From assembly GCF_030433895.1 (NCBI RefSeq), contig NZ_JARUXE010000006.1, positions 1 through 64,000 on the forward strand: a DNA stretch of 64,000 nucleotides. The letters are read 5' to 3'. The notes under the pieces were generated by a model. It was not told the origin of the DNA, made no database searches, and was given only the letters and a program-made list of their open reading frames with translations. The translations under genes were made by a program, and so were the position numbers. Shown piece after piece: positions 51,845 to 61,559 of the stretch (its first letter is position 1; each line of letters opens with the position of its first letter). The DNA is from Arthrobacter sp. PsM3. GTDB taxonomy: Bacteria; Actinomycetota; Actinomycetes; Actinomycetales; Micrococcaceae.

Positions 51845-53443
51845 CTATCCGGCCGCCGCCCCGGCAGTCTTCAGCATCCGGCGCAGGATCTTGCCGGAGG
51901 AGGACTTCGGTACGGCGTCGATGAATTCCACCCGGCGGATTTTCTTGAATGGCGCCACCCTGGCCGCCACATACTCCATTACCGCGGCCTCGTCGAGCCG
52001 CTCCCCGTCCTCCCCGGGCTGACGCACCACAAACGCCATCGGCACTTCCTGGCCGTCGGCGTCGGACGTTCCGATCACTGCGGCGTCCGCGATGCCGGGG
52101 TGGGTCAGCAGCAGCGCTTCCAGCTCCGCCGGTGCGATCTGGTAGCCCTTGTACTTGATCAGTTCCTTGAGCCGGTCCACGATCGTGACAACGCCGTCGG
52201 CGCGCACTGTGGCAATGTCCCCGGTGTGCAGGAAGCCGTCCGGGTCGAGCGTGTCCGCCGTTTCCTCGGGCCGGTTGAGGTAGCCGAGCATCACGTTGGG
52301 TCCGCGGCACAGCAGGTGCCCGGGCGCACTGGTGCCCTCGGCCGGGAGATCGATTTCCGCCCCGGTGGCAGGATCCAGCAGCCGGCAATCCATGTTGGGG
52401 ACGGTGTAGCCCACCGAGCTGACGGGCAACTCCGTGGCCTCCAGGGGAATCAGGTGGGACACCGGGCTCATCTCGGTCATGCCGTAGCCCTGCAGCACCC
52501 GGCAGCCAAGCCGCTCCGCCAGCCTGGTGCCCAGTTCGCCGTCGAGCGGCGCCGCCCCGGAGAGGGTGGTGTGCACTGAACTGAGGTCGTAGTCGGCGAC
52601 CATCGGGTGCTTGGACAGGGCCACAGCCACCGGCGGCGCGATAAACAGGTAGCTGCATTTGTGGTCCTGGATGATCCGCAGGAACTCGGCCAGATCAAAC
52701 TTCGGCATGGTCACCAGGCAGGCACGCTGGCGCAGGGCAAGATTCAGAAGCACGGTCAGCCCGTAGATGTGGAAGAACGGCAGCAGTGCGAGCAGGCGGT
52801 CCTCCGGCGTGACCTTGAGCAGGCCGCGGGACTGCTCCGCGTTCGCCACGAGGTTCCGGTGGCTGAGCATGACGCCCTTGGGCCGGCCGGTCGTCCCGGA
52901 GGAGTACGGCAGCACCGCGACGTGGGTCGCCGGATCGAAACTGACATCCGGCGCCGGGGCACCCGCACCCAGCAGGTCCCGCAGGGAGCGGTGTCCGGCG
53001 GCGCCGTCGAGCACAACGAGCCGGTGGTCCGGGATTCCGGACCGGCTGGCCGCCTCCCGGGCCGCGGGGAGCAGGGCGGAGACGGTGAACAGCCACTCCG
53101 CGCCGGCGTCGGCGAGCTGGAGCGCAATCTCGTCCGCCGTGTACAGGGAGTTAACGGTGGTGACCGTCGCACCGGCCCGCAGCAGCCCGTGGAAGACGAC
53201 GGCGAAGGCCGGGACGTTGGGGCACAGAATGGCCGCAATCCCGTGGACGCCCAGGCCTTGGGCTGCGACGGCTCCGGCGACGGCATCGATCTGCCCGACC
53301 AGGGCCCGGTAGGTGGTCTCCGCACCGCTCGTGCCGTCGACGACGGCGATCCGGTCCAGGTCGGCCTCCGCCAGGCCGCCAAAGAGGTAGTCGTAGACGT
53401 TGACGTCGGGAATTTCCACATCGGGGAACGGGCTAGAAAACAC
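51845..53443 (-). CDS. 4-coumarate-CoA ligase-like acyl-CoA synthetase
   Basis: A 532-residue AMP-forming ligase activating an aromatic or fatty acid as its CoA thioester. Motifs: YSSGTTGRPKGVMLSH (P-loop), GYGMTEMSP, YKGYQIAPAELE, and the catalytic lysine in PKSSSGKILRR near the C terminus. I chose GTG at 53443 because AAAGGAG lies exactly seven bases upstream. A nearer ATG at 53450 (in another frame) stops after five codons. A long upstream reading extension of the frame is not supported. Substrate unknown. Confidence 0.92.
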   Translation of the reverse strand: MFSSPFPDVEIPDVNVYDYLFGGLAEADLDRIAVVDGTSGAETTYRALVGQIDAVAGAVAAQGLGVHGIAAILCPNVPAFAVVFHGLLRAGATVTTVNSLYTADEIALQLADAGAEWLFTVSALLPAAREAASRSGIPDHRLVVLDGAAGHRSLRDLLGAGAPAPDVSFDPATHVAVLPYSSGTTGRPKGVMLSHRNLVANAEQSRGLLKVTPEDRLLALLPFFHIYGLTVLLNLALRQRACLVTMPKFDLAEFLRIIQDHKCSYLFIAPPVAVALSKHPMVADYDLSSVHTTLSGAAPLDGELGTRLAERLGCRVLQGYGMTEMSPVSHLIPLEATELPVSSVGYTVPNMDCRLLDPATGAEIDLPAEGTSAPGHLLCRGPNVMLGYLNRPEETADTLDPDGFLHTGDIATVRADGVVTIVDRLKELIKYKGYQIAPAELEALLLTHPGIADAAVIGTSDADGQEVPMAFVVRQPGEDGERLDEAAVMEYVAARVAPFKKIRRVEFIDAVPKSSSGKILRRMLKTAGAAAG

Positions 53444-53662
53444 GCAACATCTCCTTTGATCCGCGTCCGCCCAGCTGGCGGCGGCTGGTGCCACTCTAGT
53501 GCCGCCGGACCGTCCAGGACAGGACCGGAGTTGAGCCGCGTCACCGTCCCCAGTGGGCAGCCTCACGCGGATTCCGGCCTGCCGGGACGTTGTGCCGGCG
53601 GTAAAATTGAAGGTGCCCCCACTGGCGTGGACATCCAATACTATTAGCTCCAGGGGATGAAA

Positions 53663-54001
53663 ATGCCTGCACTTCAGCGCCGCCAGCTCGTTGGCCACGA
53701 CATTCTTCTGGCCCGTCACGGCAACCACATCAGTTCCATGCGGGTGGACCGCCGGGGCGGCCGGGTCCTCGCTTTCCTGGACGACGGTTCCGTGGACAGT
53801 GCCCCCAACATGATCTCCCCCGGGCTGCGCATGCCCGAGACGGTGCGGAGCATTGTCCGCGATGACTGGAAATTCTTTGCCGTGGTGACCGCGTGCACAA
53901 CAGGATTTGCCGGCGTGATGTTCGCCGCCGCCGTGGCCCTGGCCGGGAACAGCGGGGATCCGGGCATGATCGCGCTGCTGTCGAGCTACTCCGGCAGCTA
54001 G
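53663..54001 (+). CDS. Hypothetical single-helix membrane protein
   Basis: A 112-residue protein: a polar N-terminal half (QLVGHDILLARHGNHIS..., MRVDRRGGRVLAFLDDGS) and one C-terminal hydrophobic helix (about 73-95). Not assigned to a family. ATG at 53663 has AGGGG six bases upstream; the ATG two codons earlier overlaps that site. It converges on the branched-chain dehydrogenase operon across a long palindrome. Confidence 0.65.
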   Translation: MPALQRRQLVGHDILLARHGNHISSMRVDRRGGRVLAFLDDGSVDSAPNMISPGLRMPETVRSIVRDDWKFFAVVTACTTGFAGVMFAAAVALAGNSGDPGMIALLSSYSGS

Positions 54002-54023
54002 TCCCGCAGGTCCCGCGTTTTCA

Positions 54024-54071
54024 ACCACGAAACCCCGCCGCTGAGCATGCTCAGCGGCGGGGTTTCGTGGT
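54024..54071. terminator. Perfect 48-bp palindrome between convergent genes
   Basis: The 24-base arms (ACCACGAAACCCCGCCGC continuing TGAGCA, and exact complement) meet with no spacer. It lies 22 bases after one stop and 23 bases after the other. A bidirectional terminator is the simplest reading; T-rich flanks are absent apart from TTTCGTGGT. Confidence 0.8.
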
Positions 54072-54094
54072 CGCCGGTGTTATCCGCTGGCGGG

Positions 54095-55600
54095 TCAGTC
54101 CAGCAGCAGGGCCGGCTCTTCCAGGATCGCCGCAACGTCGGCCATGAAGCGCGCCGAGAGGTCGCCGTCCACCACCCGGTGGTCGAAGGAACCGCCGAGG
54201 GTGGTGATCCAGCGCGGAATCACTTCGCCGTCGAGGACCCAGGGCTTCTGCTTGATCGTGCCGAAGGCCACGATCGCCACCTCTCCGGGGTTGATGATCG
54301 GAGTGCCCGTATCGATCCCGAGGGCGCCGATGTTCGTCACCGTCAAGGTTCCGCCCTGCATCTGCGCGGGCTGGGTCTTACCGGCCCGGGCGGTCGTGGC
54401 GAGGTCGTTCAGCGCCAGGGCCAGCTCCTTGAGCGAGAGATCCTGGGCATTCTTGATGTTCGGGACCATCAGGCCGCGCGGTGTGGCGGCGGCGATTCCG
54501 AGGTTCATGAAATGCTTGACATGGATCTCGGCGGAGTCGCTGCCGTCCGGGTTGTCCACCCAGGTCGCGTTGACGCTGGGGTTGCGTGCCGCGGCCCAGA
54601 TGACCGCCTTGGCCAGGATCAGCAGGGGCGAGACCTTGATGCCTTCAAAATCGCGGGAGGCTTTGAGCCGCTTGACGAACTCCATGGTCCGGCTGGCGTC
54701 GACGTCGACGAAAATGCTGACGTGCGGAGCCGCGAAGGCCGACTCGACCATGGCCTTCGCGGTGGCCTTGCGGACGCCCTTGACCGGAATCCGTTCGATC
54801 CGCTGTTCCTGCGGGCGGCCGGTCTTGCCCCAGAAGGTATCCGCTTTGTCCACCTCGGCGTCGCGCTGCGCCTGGTAGCTCACGAGGTCCTCGCGGGTCA
54901 CTTCGCCGCGGGCGCCGGTGGGGACGACGTCGGCCAGATCGATGCCAAGGTCCCGGGCGATTTTGCGCACCGGGGGCTTGGCCAGGACCCTGCTGACCAG
55001 GCCGCTGATGGCGCCGCCGAGGGTGGGCCGCAGGTCAATGTTCTCCGATGGAGCCGGGCGCTCCGCATGGGCGACGGCGTCCGGGCTGATCCAGATGTCG
55101 TGCGCCTCGACAGGTTCGGCCAGCGGGACCGGCCCGGCAGTGGAGCCTGCCGCAGCCGCCGGCGTCGCTGCCGGAGCCGCCACCCGCCGTCGGCGCTTGA
55201 CGGCGTCGGCCTTGGGACCGGAGCCCACCAGTGGACCGCCGGCCGGGCCCCCGGCCGATTCGCCGGCGTCGGAGGTGTCCGCCTCCAGCTGTCCGTACAG
55301 CGGAGCTTCGGGGGCCGGCGCCGCGGTGGGGGCCGGGGCGGCAGCCGCGTCGGCGGCCACTGCATCGCTCACGCTGATGATCGGGGTTCCGACGTCGACG
55401 GTCAGCCCCTCGGGGACGAGCAGTTCGGTAACGGTGCCGGCGAACGGCGAGGGCAGTTCGACGAGGGACTTTGCGGTCTCGATTTCGCACAGGACATCGT
55501 TGATGGCCACCGTGTCGCCGGGCTTGACCTTCCAGGCGACGATCTCGGCCTCGGTCAGCCCTTCGCCCACATCGGGGAGGTTGAACTTGTGGAGAGTCAT
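54095..55600 (-). CDS. bkdC: Branched-chain 2-oxoacid dehydrogenase E2 (dihydrolipoyl acyltransferase)
   Basis: A 501-residue acyltransferase core subunit. One lipoyl domain (lipoyl-Lys44 in [13 protein letters not shown]), an Ala/Pro-rich linker, a peripheral-subunit-binding domain ([28 protein letters not shown]), and a catalytic domain ending [21 protein letters not shown]. The ETAKS lipoyl motif is the branched-chain rather than pyruvate type. Last gene of the operon, 38 bases after E1 beta. E3 is not present. Confidence 0.92.
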   Translation of the reverse strand: MTLHKFNLPDVGEGLTEAEIVAWKVKPGDTVAINDVLCEIETAKSLVELPSPFAGTVTELLVPEGLTVDVGTPIISVSDAVAADAAAAPAPTAAPAPEAPLYGQLEADTSDAGESAGGPAGGPLVGSGPKADAVKRRRRVAAPAATPAAAAGSTAGPVPLAEPVEAHDIWISPDAVAHAERPAPSENIDLRPTLGGAISGLVSRVLAKPPVRKIARDLGIDLADVVPTGARGEVTREDLVSYQAQRDAEVDKADTFWGKTGRPQEQRIERIPVKGVRKATAKAMVESAFAAPHVSIFVDVDASRTMEFVKRLKASRDFEGIKVSPLLILAKAVIWAAARNPSVNATWVDNPDGSDSAEIHVKHFMNLGIAAATPRGLMVPNIKNAQDLSLKELALALNDLATTARAGKTQPAQMQGGTLTVTNIGALGIDTGTPIINPGEVAIVAFGTIKQKPWVLDGEVIPRWITTLGGSFDHRVVDGDLSARFMADVAAILEEPALLLD

Positions 55601-55638
55601 GTTGTCCTTGCTGGGAGAAGGCGCCTCAGTGGAAGCGG

Positions 55639-56619
55639 TCAGTAGGAAAGGGCACGGTCCAGTGCCTCGAGGATGCGGTCGATGTCCGGAAGGTAGTCTT
55701 CCTCCACCTTGGCCACGGGGTAGGGCATGTGGAAGCCGCCGACCCGGATGACGGGCGCCTCGAGCGAGTGGAAGGCACGCTCACTGATCCGGGCCGCGAT
55801 TTCGCCGCCGATTCCGCCGAAAGTCGGGGCCTCGTGGGCCACGATCAGCCGGCCGGTCTTCCTGACGGAGTCCGTGACGGTGTCGAAGTCGATCGGCGAG
55901 ATCGAACGCAGGTCGATCACCTCGACGCTGCGTCCGTCCTCGGCAGCGGCGTTGGCAGCGGCCAGGGCCACCGGCACCAGCGGGCCGTAGACCACGACGG
56001 TGGCGTCCGTTCCCGCGCGGAGCACATGGGCCTTGAACGGGTCGGCGGAAGTTCCGGGCGACTCGGTGTCGACCTCTCCCTTGAGCCAGTAGCGGCGCTT
56101 CGGCTCGAAGACGATCACGGGGTCCTGGCAGTCGACGGCCTGCTGGATCATCCAGTAGGCGTCGTGCGGGTTGGACGGGGTGATGATGCGCAGGCCCGCC
56201 GTGTGGGCAAACAGCGCCTCCGGGGATTCCGAGTGGTGCTCGATCGAGCCGATCCCGCCGCCGTAGGGGATCCGGATGACAACGGGAACGGTCAGGTTGC
56301 CGTTGCTGCGGGAGTGCATTTTGGCCAGCTGGGTGGTGATCTGGTTGAAGCCCGGGAACACGAAGCCGTCGAATTGGATTTCGCAGACGGGCAGGTAGCC
56401 GCGGAGGGACAGGCCGATCGCGGTGCCGATGATGCCGGACTCGGCAAGCGGGGTGTCCACCACGCGGTCGGCGCCGAACTCGGTGATCAGGCCGTCGGTG
56501 ACGCGGTACACGCCGCCCAGGAGCCCGATGTCCTCGCCCATGAGCAGGGCGCGGGGGTGGGTGTTCAGCGTCGCGCGGAGGCCTTCGTTGATGGCCTTGG
56601 CAATGGTCATGGTGGTCAT
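55639..56619 (-). CDS. bkdB: Branched-chain 2-oxoacid dehydrogenase E1 beta subunit
   Basis: A 326-residue transketolase-type subunit. [41 protein letters not shown] is typical, with [33 protein letters not shown] further on. It forms the thiamine-diphosphate E1 heterotetramer with the alpha subunit. The start overlaps the E1 alpha stop by one base (TGATG), a coupled arrangement. The frame upstream of this ATG is a shadow. Confidence 0.93.
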   Translation of the reverse strand: MTTMTIAKAINEGLRATLNTHPRALLMGEDIGLLGGVYRVTDGLITEFGADRVVDTPLAESGIIGTAIGLSLRGYLPVCEIQFDGFVFPGFNQITTQLAKMHSRSNGNLTVPVVIRIPYGGGIGSIEHHSESPEALFAHTAGLRIITPSNPHDAYWMIQQAVDCQDPVIVFEPKRRYWLKGEVDTESPGTSADPFKAHVLRAGTDATVVVYGPLVPVALAAANAAAEDGRSVEVIDLRSISPIDFDTVTDSVRKTGRLIVAHEAPTFGGIGGEIAARISERAFHSLEAPVIRVGGFHMPYPVAKVEEDYLPDIDRILEALDRALSY

Positions 56620-57911
56620 CAGTGGGCCGTGCCTTCTGCCTGGGCGGTCGCCTGATCGGCGGACGCCACGTCTGCGGTGGCCTGGTCGGCAGGCGCCTCC
56701 TCGGCGAACCCTGCGCTGTACTCCTCGAACCAGGCCAGCTCCTCCGCCACCAGCGGGTGGGGCTCCACGTAGGTGTTGGCGAAGGCAGTCCGGATGTCCG
56801 GTGTTTCGAGGTCGTAGGTGGTCTTGCGGACGTAGGCGGCGAGTTCGTCGCCGTCGGCCCTGACCTGTTCGAAGAAAGCGTCGTCGGCCAGTCCCCCGGC
56901 GCGGAGGTACTTTTCCAGCCGCTCCAGCGGATCCCTGGCCCGCCACAGGCTTTCCTCGGCGGATTCCCGGTACTTGGTGGGGTCGTCGGCCGTGGTGTGC
57001 GCGCCGACGCGGTAGGTGAAGGCCTCGATCAGCACCGGGCCCTCGCCCTTGCGGGCACGCTCCAGGGCCCACTCGGTGACCGCATGGACCGCGATCACGT
57101 CGTTCCCGTCCACCCGGATACCGGGGAATCCGTAGCCCCTGGCCCGGTGAGCGAGCGGGATGCGAGTCTGCACGGAGCTGGGGACGGAGATTGCCCAGTG
57201 GTTGTTCTGGCAGAAGAACACCACGGGTGCCTTGTAGGAGGAGGCGAACACCATGGACTCGTGGACGTCTCCCTCGGAGCTGGCGCCGTCGCCGAAGTAG
57301 ACAATAACGGCGGCATTGGGCTCCACAGCCTGGCCGGCTGTTCCGTCCGCGCTGGCGGCCGATGCCGCGAGTTTCTGGTCGCGCTGGATGCCCATCGCGT
57401 AGCCCACGGCGTGCGGGGTCTGGGCGGCAAGGACCAGGGTGTACAGGTGGAAGTTGGTGTCCTTGGGGTTCCAGCCGCCGTTAGAGACGCCGCGGAACTG
57501 CCGCAGCAGCTCGGCAAGGTCCACGTTGCGGGTCAGCGCGACGCCGTGCTCGCGGTAGGTGGGAAAGATATAGTCCTGCGGCTGGCTGGCCCGCCCGGAG
57601 CCGATCTGCGCGGCCTCCTGGCCGGTGAGCGGAACCCAGAGCGCCAGCTGGCCCTGCCGCTGGAGCGCCGTTGCCTCGACGTCGAAGCGGCGGATTCTGG
57701 CCATGTCGGCGTAGAAGCCCCGCAGTTTCTCCGGGTCAAGCCGCTGGGCGTATTCCGAAAAAGCGGGGTCGGAACCGAGGGTTCCGTCCGGGGCGAGGAG
57801 CTGCACCATCGGCTCGGCGGGATCGCCCAGGCGGGCTTCGGCTTCCGCCTCGAGCTGGTCCTCAATGTCGGTTCCGTCGAACTCGGTAGAGGGCAGATGT
57901 GTGGCGCCCAT
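56619..57911 (-). CDS. bkdA: Branched-chain 2-oxoacid dehydrogenase E1 alpha subunit
   Basis: A 430-residue subunit. The thiamine-diphosphate motif runs GDGASSEGDVHESMVFASSYKAPVVFFCQNN, and phosphorylation-loop-like YRVGAHTTADDPTKYR follows. ATG at 57909-57911 has AAGGAG five bases upstream; an earlier frame is spurious. First gene of the E1 alpha-E1 beta-E2 operon that oxidises the keto acids of valine, leucine and isoleucine. Ala/Thr-rich C-terminal tail. Confidence 0.93.
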   Translation of the reverse strand: MGATHLPSTEFDGTDIEDQLEAEAEARLGDPAEPMVQLLAPDGTLGSDPAFSEYAQRLDPEKLRGFYADMARIRRFDVEATALQRQGQLALWVPLTGQEAAQIGSGRASQPQDYIFPTYREHGVALTRNVDLAELLRQFRGVSNGGWNPKDTNFHLYTLVLAAQTPHAVGYAMGIQRDQKLAASAASADGTAGQAVEPNAAVIVYFGDGASSEGDVHESMVFASSYKAPVVFFCQNNHWAISVPSSVQTRIPLAHRARGYGFPGIRVDGNDVIAVHAVTEWALERARKGEGPVLIEAFTYRVGAHTTADDPTKYRESAEESLWRARDPLERLEKYLRAGGLADDAFFEQVRADGDELAAYVRKTTYDLETPDIRTAFANTYVEPHPLVAEELAWFEEYSAGFAEEAPADQATADVASADQATAQAEGTAH

Positions 57912-57956
57912 ACCGTCTCCTTGCTTGCCGCATCCGGGTGCGTTGCAATCGCTGGG

Positions 57957-57998
57957 ATATATGCCGGCCCGGTAATACATTCCCGGTTCGGCATATAT
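57957..57998. promoter_or_regulatory. Inverted repeat in the bkd operon promoter
   Basis: ATATATGCCG (57957-57966) and CGGCATATAT (57989-57998) form a perfect 10-bp inverted repeat with a 22-base spacer (half-site centres 32 bp apart, three helical turns). Located 45-90 bases upstream of E1 alpha. GTATTAC within the spacer is a possible -10 on the minus strand. Confidence 0.6.
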
Positions 57999-58058
57999 TT
58001 TGGCTTACTCGTCCTAACTTTATCCGCAGCTGGTTGGCCGCGGCCGTCATGTTAAGCG

Positions 58059-59177
58059 CTAGGAACGCCGTGGCGGTTTTGTATATATCGCACAGAGTTC
58101 CAGGAAGCGGGTGTTGGCCTCGGTCTCGCCGATGCTCACCCGCACGCCCTCATTGGCGAAAGCGCGCACGGAGAGTGCCCGCTCCCCCGCCAGGGCGGCG
58201 AATTCGGCGCTGTCGGCACCCAGGTTGAGCCACACGAAGTTGCCCTGCGCCTCAGGCACGAACCAGCCGAGGTCCCGCAGCCCGGCGGTGACCCGGTCGC
58301 GTTCGTCCACGAGGCTTTGTACCCTTTCTACAACCTCACCGAAGTGCTCCAGCGAAGTCACGGCCGCGGTTTCGGCGATCTGGGAGACAGCGAAGGGGGT
58401 GGCCGTGACGCGCAGGTGCTGCGTGAGGTCGGGGTGGGAGACGCTGTAGCCGACCCGCAGCCCGGCGAGGCCGTGGGCCTTCGAGAAGGTCCGCAGCACC
58501 ACCACGTTGGGGTACTTCCGGTACATGGCGATGCCGTCCACGGCGTGCTGGTCGCGGACGAACTCCTGGTAGGCCTCATCGATGACCACCACGACGTCGG
58601 ACGGAACCTGCTTGATGAAGCGCTCGGTTTCCTCGGCGGTGAGGATCGGGCCGGTGGGGTTGTTGGGGGTGCACAGCAGGATCATCCGGGTGCGCGCGGT
58701 GACTGCCCCAGCCATGGCATCGAGATCATGGCGGCCGGCGGCGGTCAGCGGAATCCGGACGCTCTCGGCGCCGGCAACGCCGACGCAGATCGGGTACGCC
58801 TCAAACGAGCGCCAGGCGTAGATGACCTCATCGGATTTGCCGTCGTCGTTCTGTCCGGCGAACGTGGCCAGCAGCTGGTTCAGTGCCCCGAGGCTTCCGG
58901 CGCCGGTGACGATGTCCTCGGCGGGAACGTCGAGGAATCCCGCGAGCGCGGCCCGGAGCTTGCTGCTCAGCGGATCCGGGTAACGGTTGAAGTCGGTCTG
59001 CGCCGCGATGGCCTGCTGCACTGCAGGGATCGGGGGGAGCGGGTTTTCGTTGGAGGAAAGCTTGTAGCTGACCAGGCCCTCGACGGGGACGGGCGGTTTG
59101 CCGGCCGCGTAGCGGGGAAGGAGGTCTACCACCGGGCGGGGCCGGACGCCCCCGGCCGTGTTCTCTGATGAAGTCAT
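58059..59177 (-). CDS. hisC: Histidinol-phosphate aminotransferase-like enzyme
   Basis: A 372-residue PLP enzyme with KLSSNENPLPPIPAVQQAI, LRAALAGFLDVPAEDIVTGAGSLGALNQLL, NPTGPILTAEE, VVIDEAYQEF and the PLP Lys in LRTFSKAHGLAGLRVGY. These match HisC; aromatic amino acid aminotransferases (Pat) of actinobacteria look the same and no other his gene is here. ATG at 59177 fits the family start. Upstream of the bkd operon on the same strand. Confidence 0.85.
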   Translation of the reverse strand: MTSSENTAGGVRPRPVVDLLPRYAAGKPPVPVEGLVSYKLSSNENPLPPIPAVQQAIAAQTDFNRYPDPLSSKLRAALAGFLDVPAEDIVTGAGSLGALNQLLATFAGQNDDGKSDEVIYAWRSFEAYPICVGVAGAESVRIPLTAAGRHDLDAMAGAVTARTRMILLCTPNNPTGPILTAEETERFIKQVPSDVVVVIDEAYQEFVRDQHAVDGIAMYRKYPNVVVLRTFSKAHGLAGLRVGYSVSHPDLTQHLRVTATPFAVSQIAETAAVTSLEHFGEVVERVQSLVDERDRVTAGLRDLGWFVPEAQGNFVWLNLGADSAEFAALAGERALSVRAFANEGVRVSIGETEANTRFLELCAIYTKPPRRS

Positions 59178-59261
59178 GCCAACCAGCCTACTTCGGGTCG
59201 CTGCCGCAAGAGGGGGATATGGTCCCTGCCGCTGCCGCCGGGCGTGTGACAGCATGGGCGC

Positions 59262-59648
59262 ATGCGCTCATTCATCGTACGGGTCATCGTCAACGGGCTG
59301 GCCCTGGCAATCGCGTGTTGGATCCTCACCGGCTTGGATATTTCCACAGCGGGCAACGGCACTGTCAGCATCATCCTGGGCTACCTGTTCATCGGCTTGA
59401 TCTTCGGCCTCGTCAACGCCTTCGTCAAGCCCATCGTCAGCCTGCTCTCGCTGCCGATCACCATCCTCACCCTCGGCCTCTTCACGGTGGTCATCAACGC
59501 GGGAATGCTCTACCTGACGTCCTGGATCAGCAGCTACACCACCGTGCACTTCACCATTGACAGCTTCTGGTGGACCGCGGTGTTCGCCGCCCTCATCATC
59601 AGCGCGGTATCCCTCGTGGCGAGCTTTCTTCCGGCGCTCGACCGCTAG
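59262..59648 (+). CDS. Phage-holin-like four-helix membrane protein (PF04020 type)
   Basis: A 128-residue membrane protein with four helices. IVNGLALAIACWILTGLDI, LIFGLVNAFVKPIVSLLSLPITILTLGLFTVVINAGMLYL are the pattern of the Mycobacterium/Arthrobacter phage-holin superfamily IV group. No endolysin or phage gene is nearby, so a housekeeping membrane role is more likely. Its last 50 bases overlap the convergent hydrolase gene. Confidence 0.8.
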   Translation: MRSFIVRVIVNGLALAIACWILTGLDISTAGNGTVSIILGYLFIGLIFGLVNAFVKPIVSLLSLPITILTLGLFTVVINAGMLYLTSWISSYTTVHFTIDSFWWTAVFAALIISAVSLVASFLPALDR

Positions 59649-61038
59649 GAACACCGCGTCGGTCCTGGGGCAGTCCCCGCCGCGACGGCATCGCTTCACG
59701 CCTCAGGGAGAACCGGGTCACCGTGGCGGTGCCGCCCGCGCCGACTACGGCCGCGAGGGCAGCGGTTGACTCCTGAAGTGACGGATCCGGGCTGGCCGCG
59801 ACGAGCCGGGCGCCACCGGCATAGCGGTCCAGGTCGTGGCCTGGCCCCAGTCCGGGCGCCAGCCATTCGGGTCCGGGGATCGGGCTGGTCAAGGTGACGG
59901 TCACCCGGTCCCTCGTGTCCGGGTTGGGGCGTCCGTCCGCCCCGGGCACCCAGTCCTGTTCATGCTCCAGGTGCAGGCTGCTGGTGCCGGCCGCCGGCTC
60001 GATCCCGCCCACCGGGGAACCCGCCGTGAGCACGAACCTGAGATCGTAGTCGGCCAGGAATGCCTTGTCCCGGCCCAGGTTCATGGCATGGATCCCGCCC
60101 TGGCTGTAGCCGACGGCGGCCACCTGGTCGCCCGCCTCCGCGCCAGCCTCCGCCAGGGCCCGACGGATGGCCGCGCCGGTTTCGGCGGAGTCGTAGCCCA
60201 GGCCCTCCGCGATGCCGCCCGCGTCAAAGGGATTGGTGCCCTGCGGCAGCCCGTCCAGCTGCGTCCCGGGAATGATCACCACCCAGGCACGGTTGCCGCC
60301 CTCCCCCATTTCGAGCACCTCGATGTCACCGCGGTACCGGCCGAGGGCCTCAGCCCGCAACAGCAACCCTGCAGGTGAGGCGTCGACCTGCTCCGTCCGG
60401 GTTTCCCTGCCGGCGATCCGGACGGGTCGGGGCCGCAGGAACTCCAGGCCCGGCCCGGCCGTCAACCCGCGGATAGTGGAACGGACGCCGGCCGCGCCGG
60501 CCGCCGTTCCCCCTGCGTCGACCAGGCCGGCCGGCAGGCCAAGAAGCAGCGCCAGCGTCGACGGCACCAGGGAGATCCCGTCCTCCACCGTGTCGCGCAC
60601 GGTGATCGGCGGTATGCCAAACAGTCTCCACAGTGGCCCGTACCCTGGACCCGTCCGGCCGACCCGCAGGAGCAGGGTGTTCCGGGCCTCCGCAGCCTCG
60701 TACTCCCGATGGCTCTCCCGGACCTCGCTGCACAGACGCTCCAGCTCCATCCGGACGCTGCCGAGGGCCCGGGCTCCCTCACCGACGGAGATGATTGCAT
60801 CGCTGCCGCTCGCGTATGAGGCGGACTGGTATGGGAACAGATCACGGTGTGCCCCCTCCGCCTCCGCCTCCACGGCCGCCAGCTCCCTGACGATCCCGTC
60901 CAGGTCCGAAGCTCCGGCCAGCAACTCCTCGAACTGGAACCTGAGCCCGGCCACGCCGCCGCGGATCCGGAGCGTCCCGTCCACCGCGGCGGAGGGGACC
61001 GGTGCCTGCCCGGAGCCGGCCGGCGAGGCCTCGGCCAT
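59599..61038 (-). CDS. Alpha/beta hydrolase fold protein in a WXG100-type gene pair
   Basis: A 479-residue protein. The N-terminal 180 residues are helical, with EREYEAAEARN-type heptads; the C-terminal half has the nucleophile elbow AVGYSQGGIHAMN (G-x-S-x-G) and a late GHDLDRY that may supply the histidine. This resembles the PE-PPE/cutinase-like hydrolases encoded beside WXG100 proteins. Start ATG overlaps the preceding gene's stop as TGATG. The end overlaps the convergent holin gene by 50 bases. Substrate unknown; possible type VII export cargo (inference). Confidence 0.7.
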   Translation of the reverse strand: MAEASPAGSGQAPVPSAAVDGTLRIRGGVAGLRFQFEELLAGASDLDGIVRELAAVEAEAEGAHRDLFPYQSASYASGSDAIISVGEGARALGSVRMELERLCSEVRESHREYEAAEARNTLLLRVGRTGPGYGPLWRLFGIPPITVRDTVEDGISLVPSTLALLLGLPAGLVDAGGTAAGAAGVRSTIRGLTAGPGLEFLRPRPVRIAGRETRTEQVDASPAGLLLRAEALGRYRGDIEVLEMGEGGNRAWVVIIPGTQLDGLPQGTNPFDAGGIAEGLGYDSAETGAAIRRALAEAGAEAGDQVAAVGYSQGGIHAMNLGRDKAFLADYDLRFVLTAGSPVGGIEPAAGTSSLHLEHEQDWVPGADGRPNPDTRDRVTVTLTSPIPGPEWLAPGLGPGHDLDRYAGGARLVAASPDPSLQESTAALAAVVGAGGTATVTRFSLRREAMPSRRGLPQDRRGVPSGRAPEESSPRGIPR

Positions 61039-61397
61039 CAGTAGCCCGGCCGTCCCGGGGACATCGCCACATTCCGGGCATGCCTGAGCACCGCGGCCAC
61101 GGCCTCCCGCAGGGCCGTCCGGCTCCGGTTCAGGGCTGCGGCCTGCAGGGACAGCGACGTACGGTAGGCCCGGCCGGCCGGGGACTGCCAGCCCTGCAGT
61201 TCCACCCGGACAAGTTGGGCCAGCAGGGCGTCGGCGCGGTCTGCGCAGGCGGCCACGCGGGCGGCAAGCTGCTGGACCTCGTAGCCGCGCGGCGCGCATG
61301 CCGCGGCATCGGAGGCCAACAAAGCATCGGCCGGTGCACCACTGCTGGCGCTGGTGCCGTTGAAGCTGGTGCTGGATCTGGTTGTTCCGGCGGTCAT
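61038..61397 (-). CDS. WXG100-like small helical protein
   Basis: A 119-residue protein: an Ser/Ala-rich start, then two long helices with LQGWQSPAGRAYRTSLS (W-x-S/G region) between them, as in WXG100/ESAT-6-like proteins. It is translationally coupled to the hydrolase (TGATG). ATG at 61397 has a poor ribosome site; TTG at 61427 has GGGGAG seven bases upstream and may be the true start. No ESX ATPase is in the window. Confidence 0.65.
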   Translation of the reverse strand: MTAGTTRSSTSFNGTSASSGAPADALLASDAAACAPRGYEVQQLAARVAACADRADALLAQLVRVELQGWQSPAGRAYRTSLSLQAAALNRSRTALREAVAAVLRHARNVAMSPGRPGY

Positions 61398-61559
61398 AAC
61401 ACCGACGTTAGGGACTCCGGCGAGCAAGCTGAAGCTCCCCGCCCAGCCATGTGGACAACGGGCAGCAGAACCGGCCGGCGACCGGGGATTAAAGCCTGCC
61501 GGAAGTCACATGGATCAGCGCGCTTAAGGCCCGGCAGGACTTCGTGAAAGAATCGGACC

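Noticed and set aside
53444..54028. N-terminal extension of the acyl-CoA ligase frame
   Set aside because: A perfect ribosome site fixes the start at 53443; the extension overlaps another gene and has no family match.
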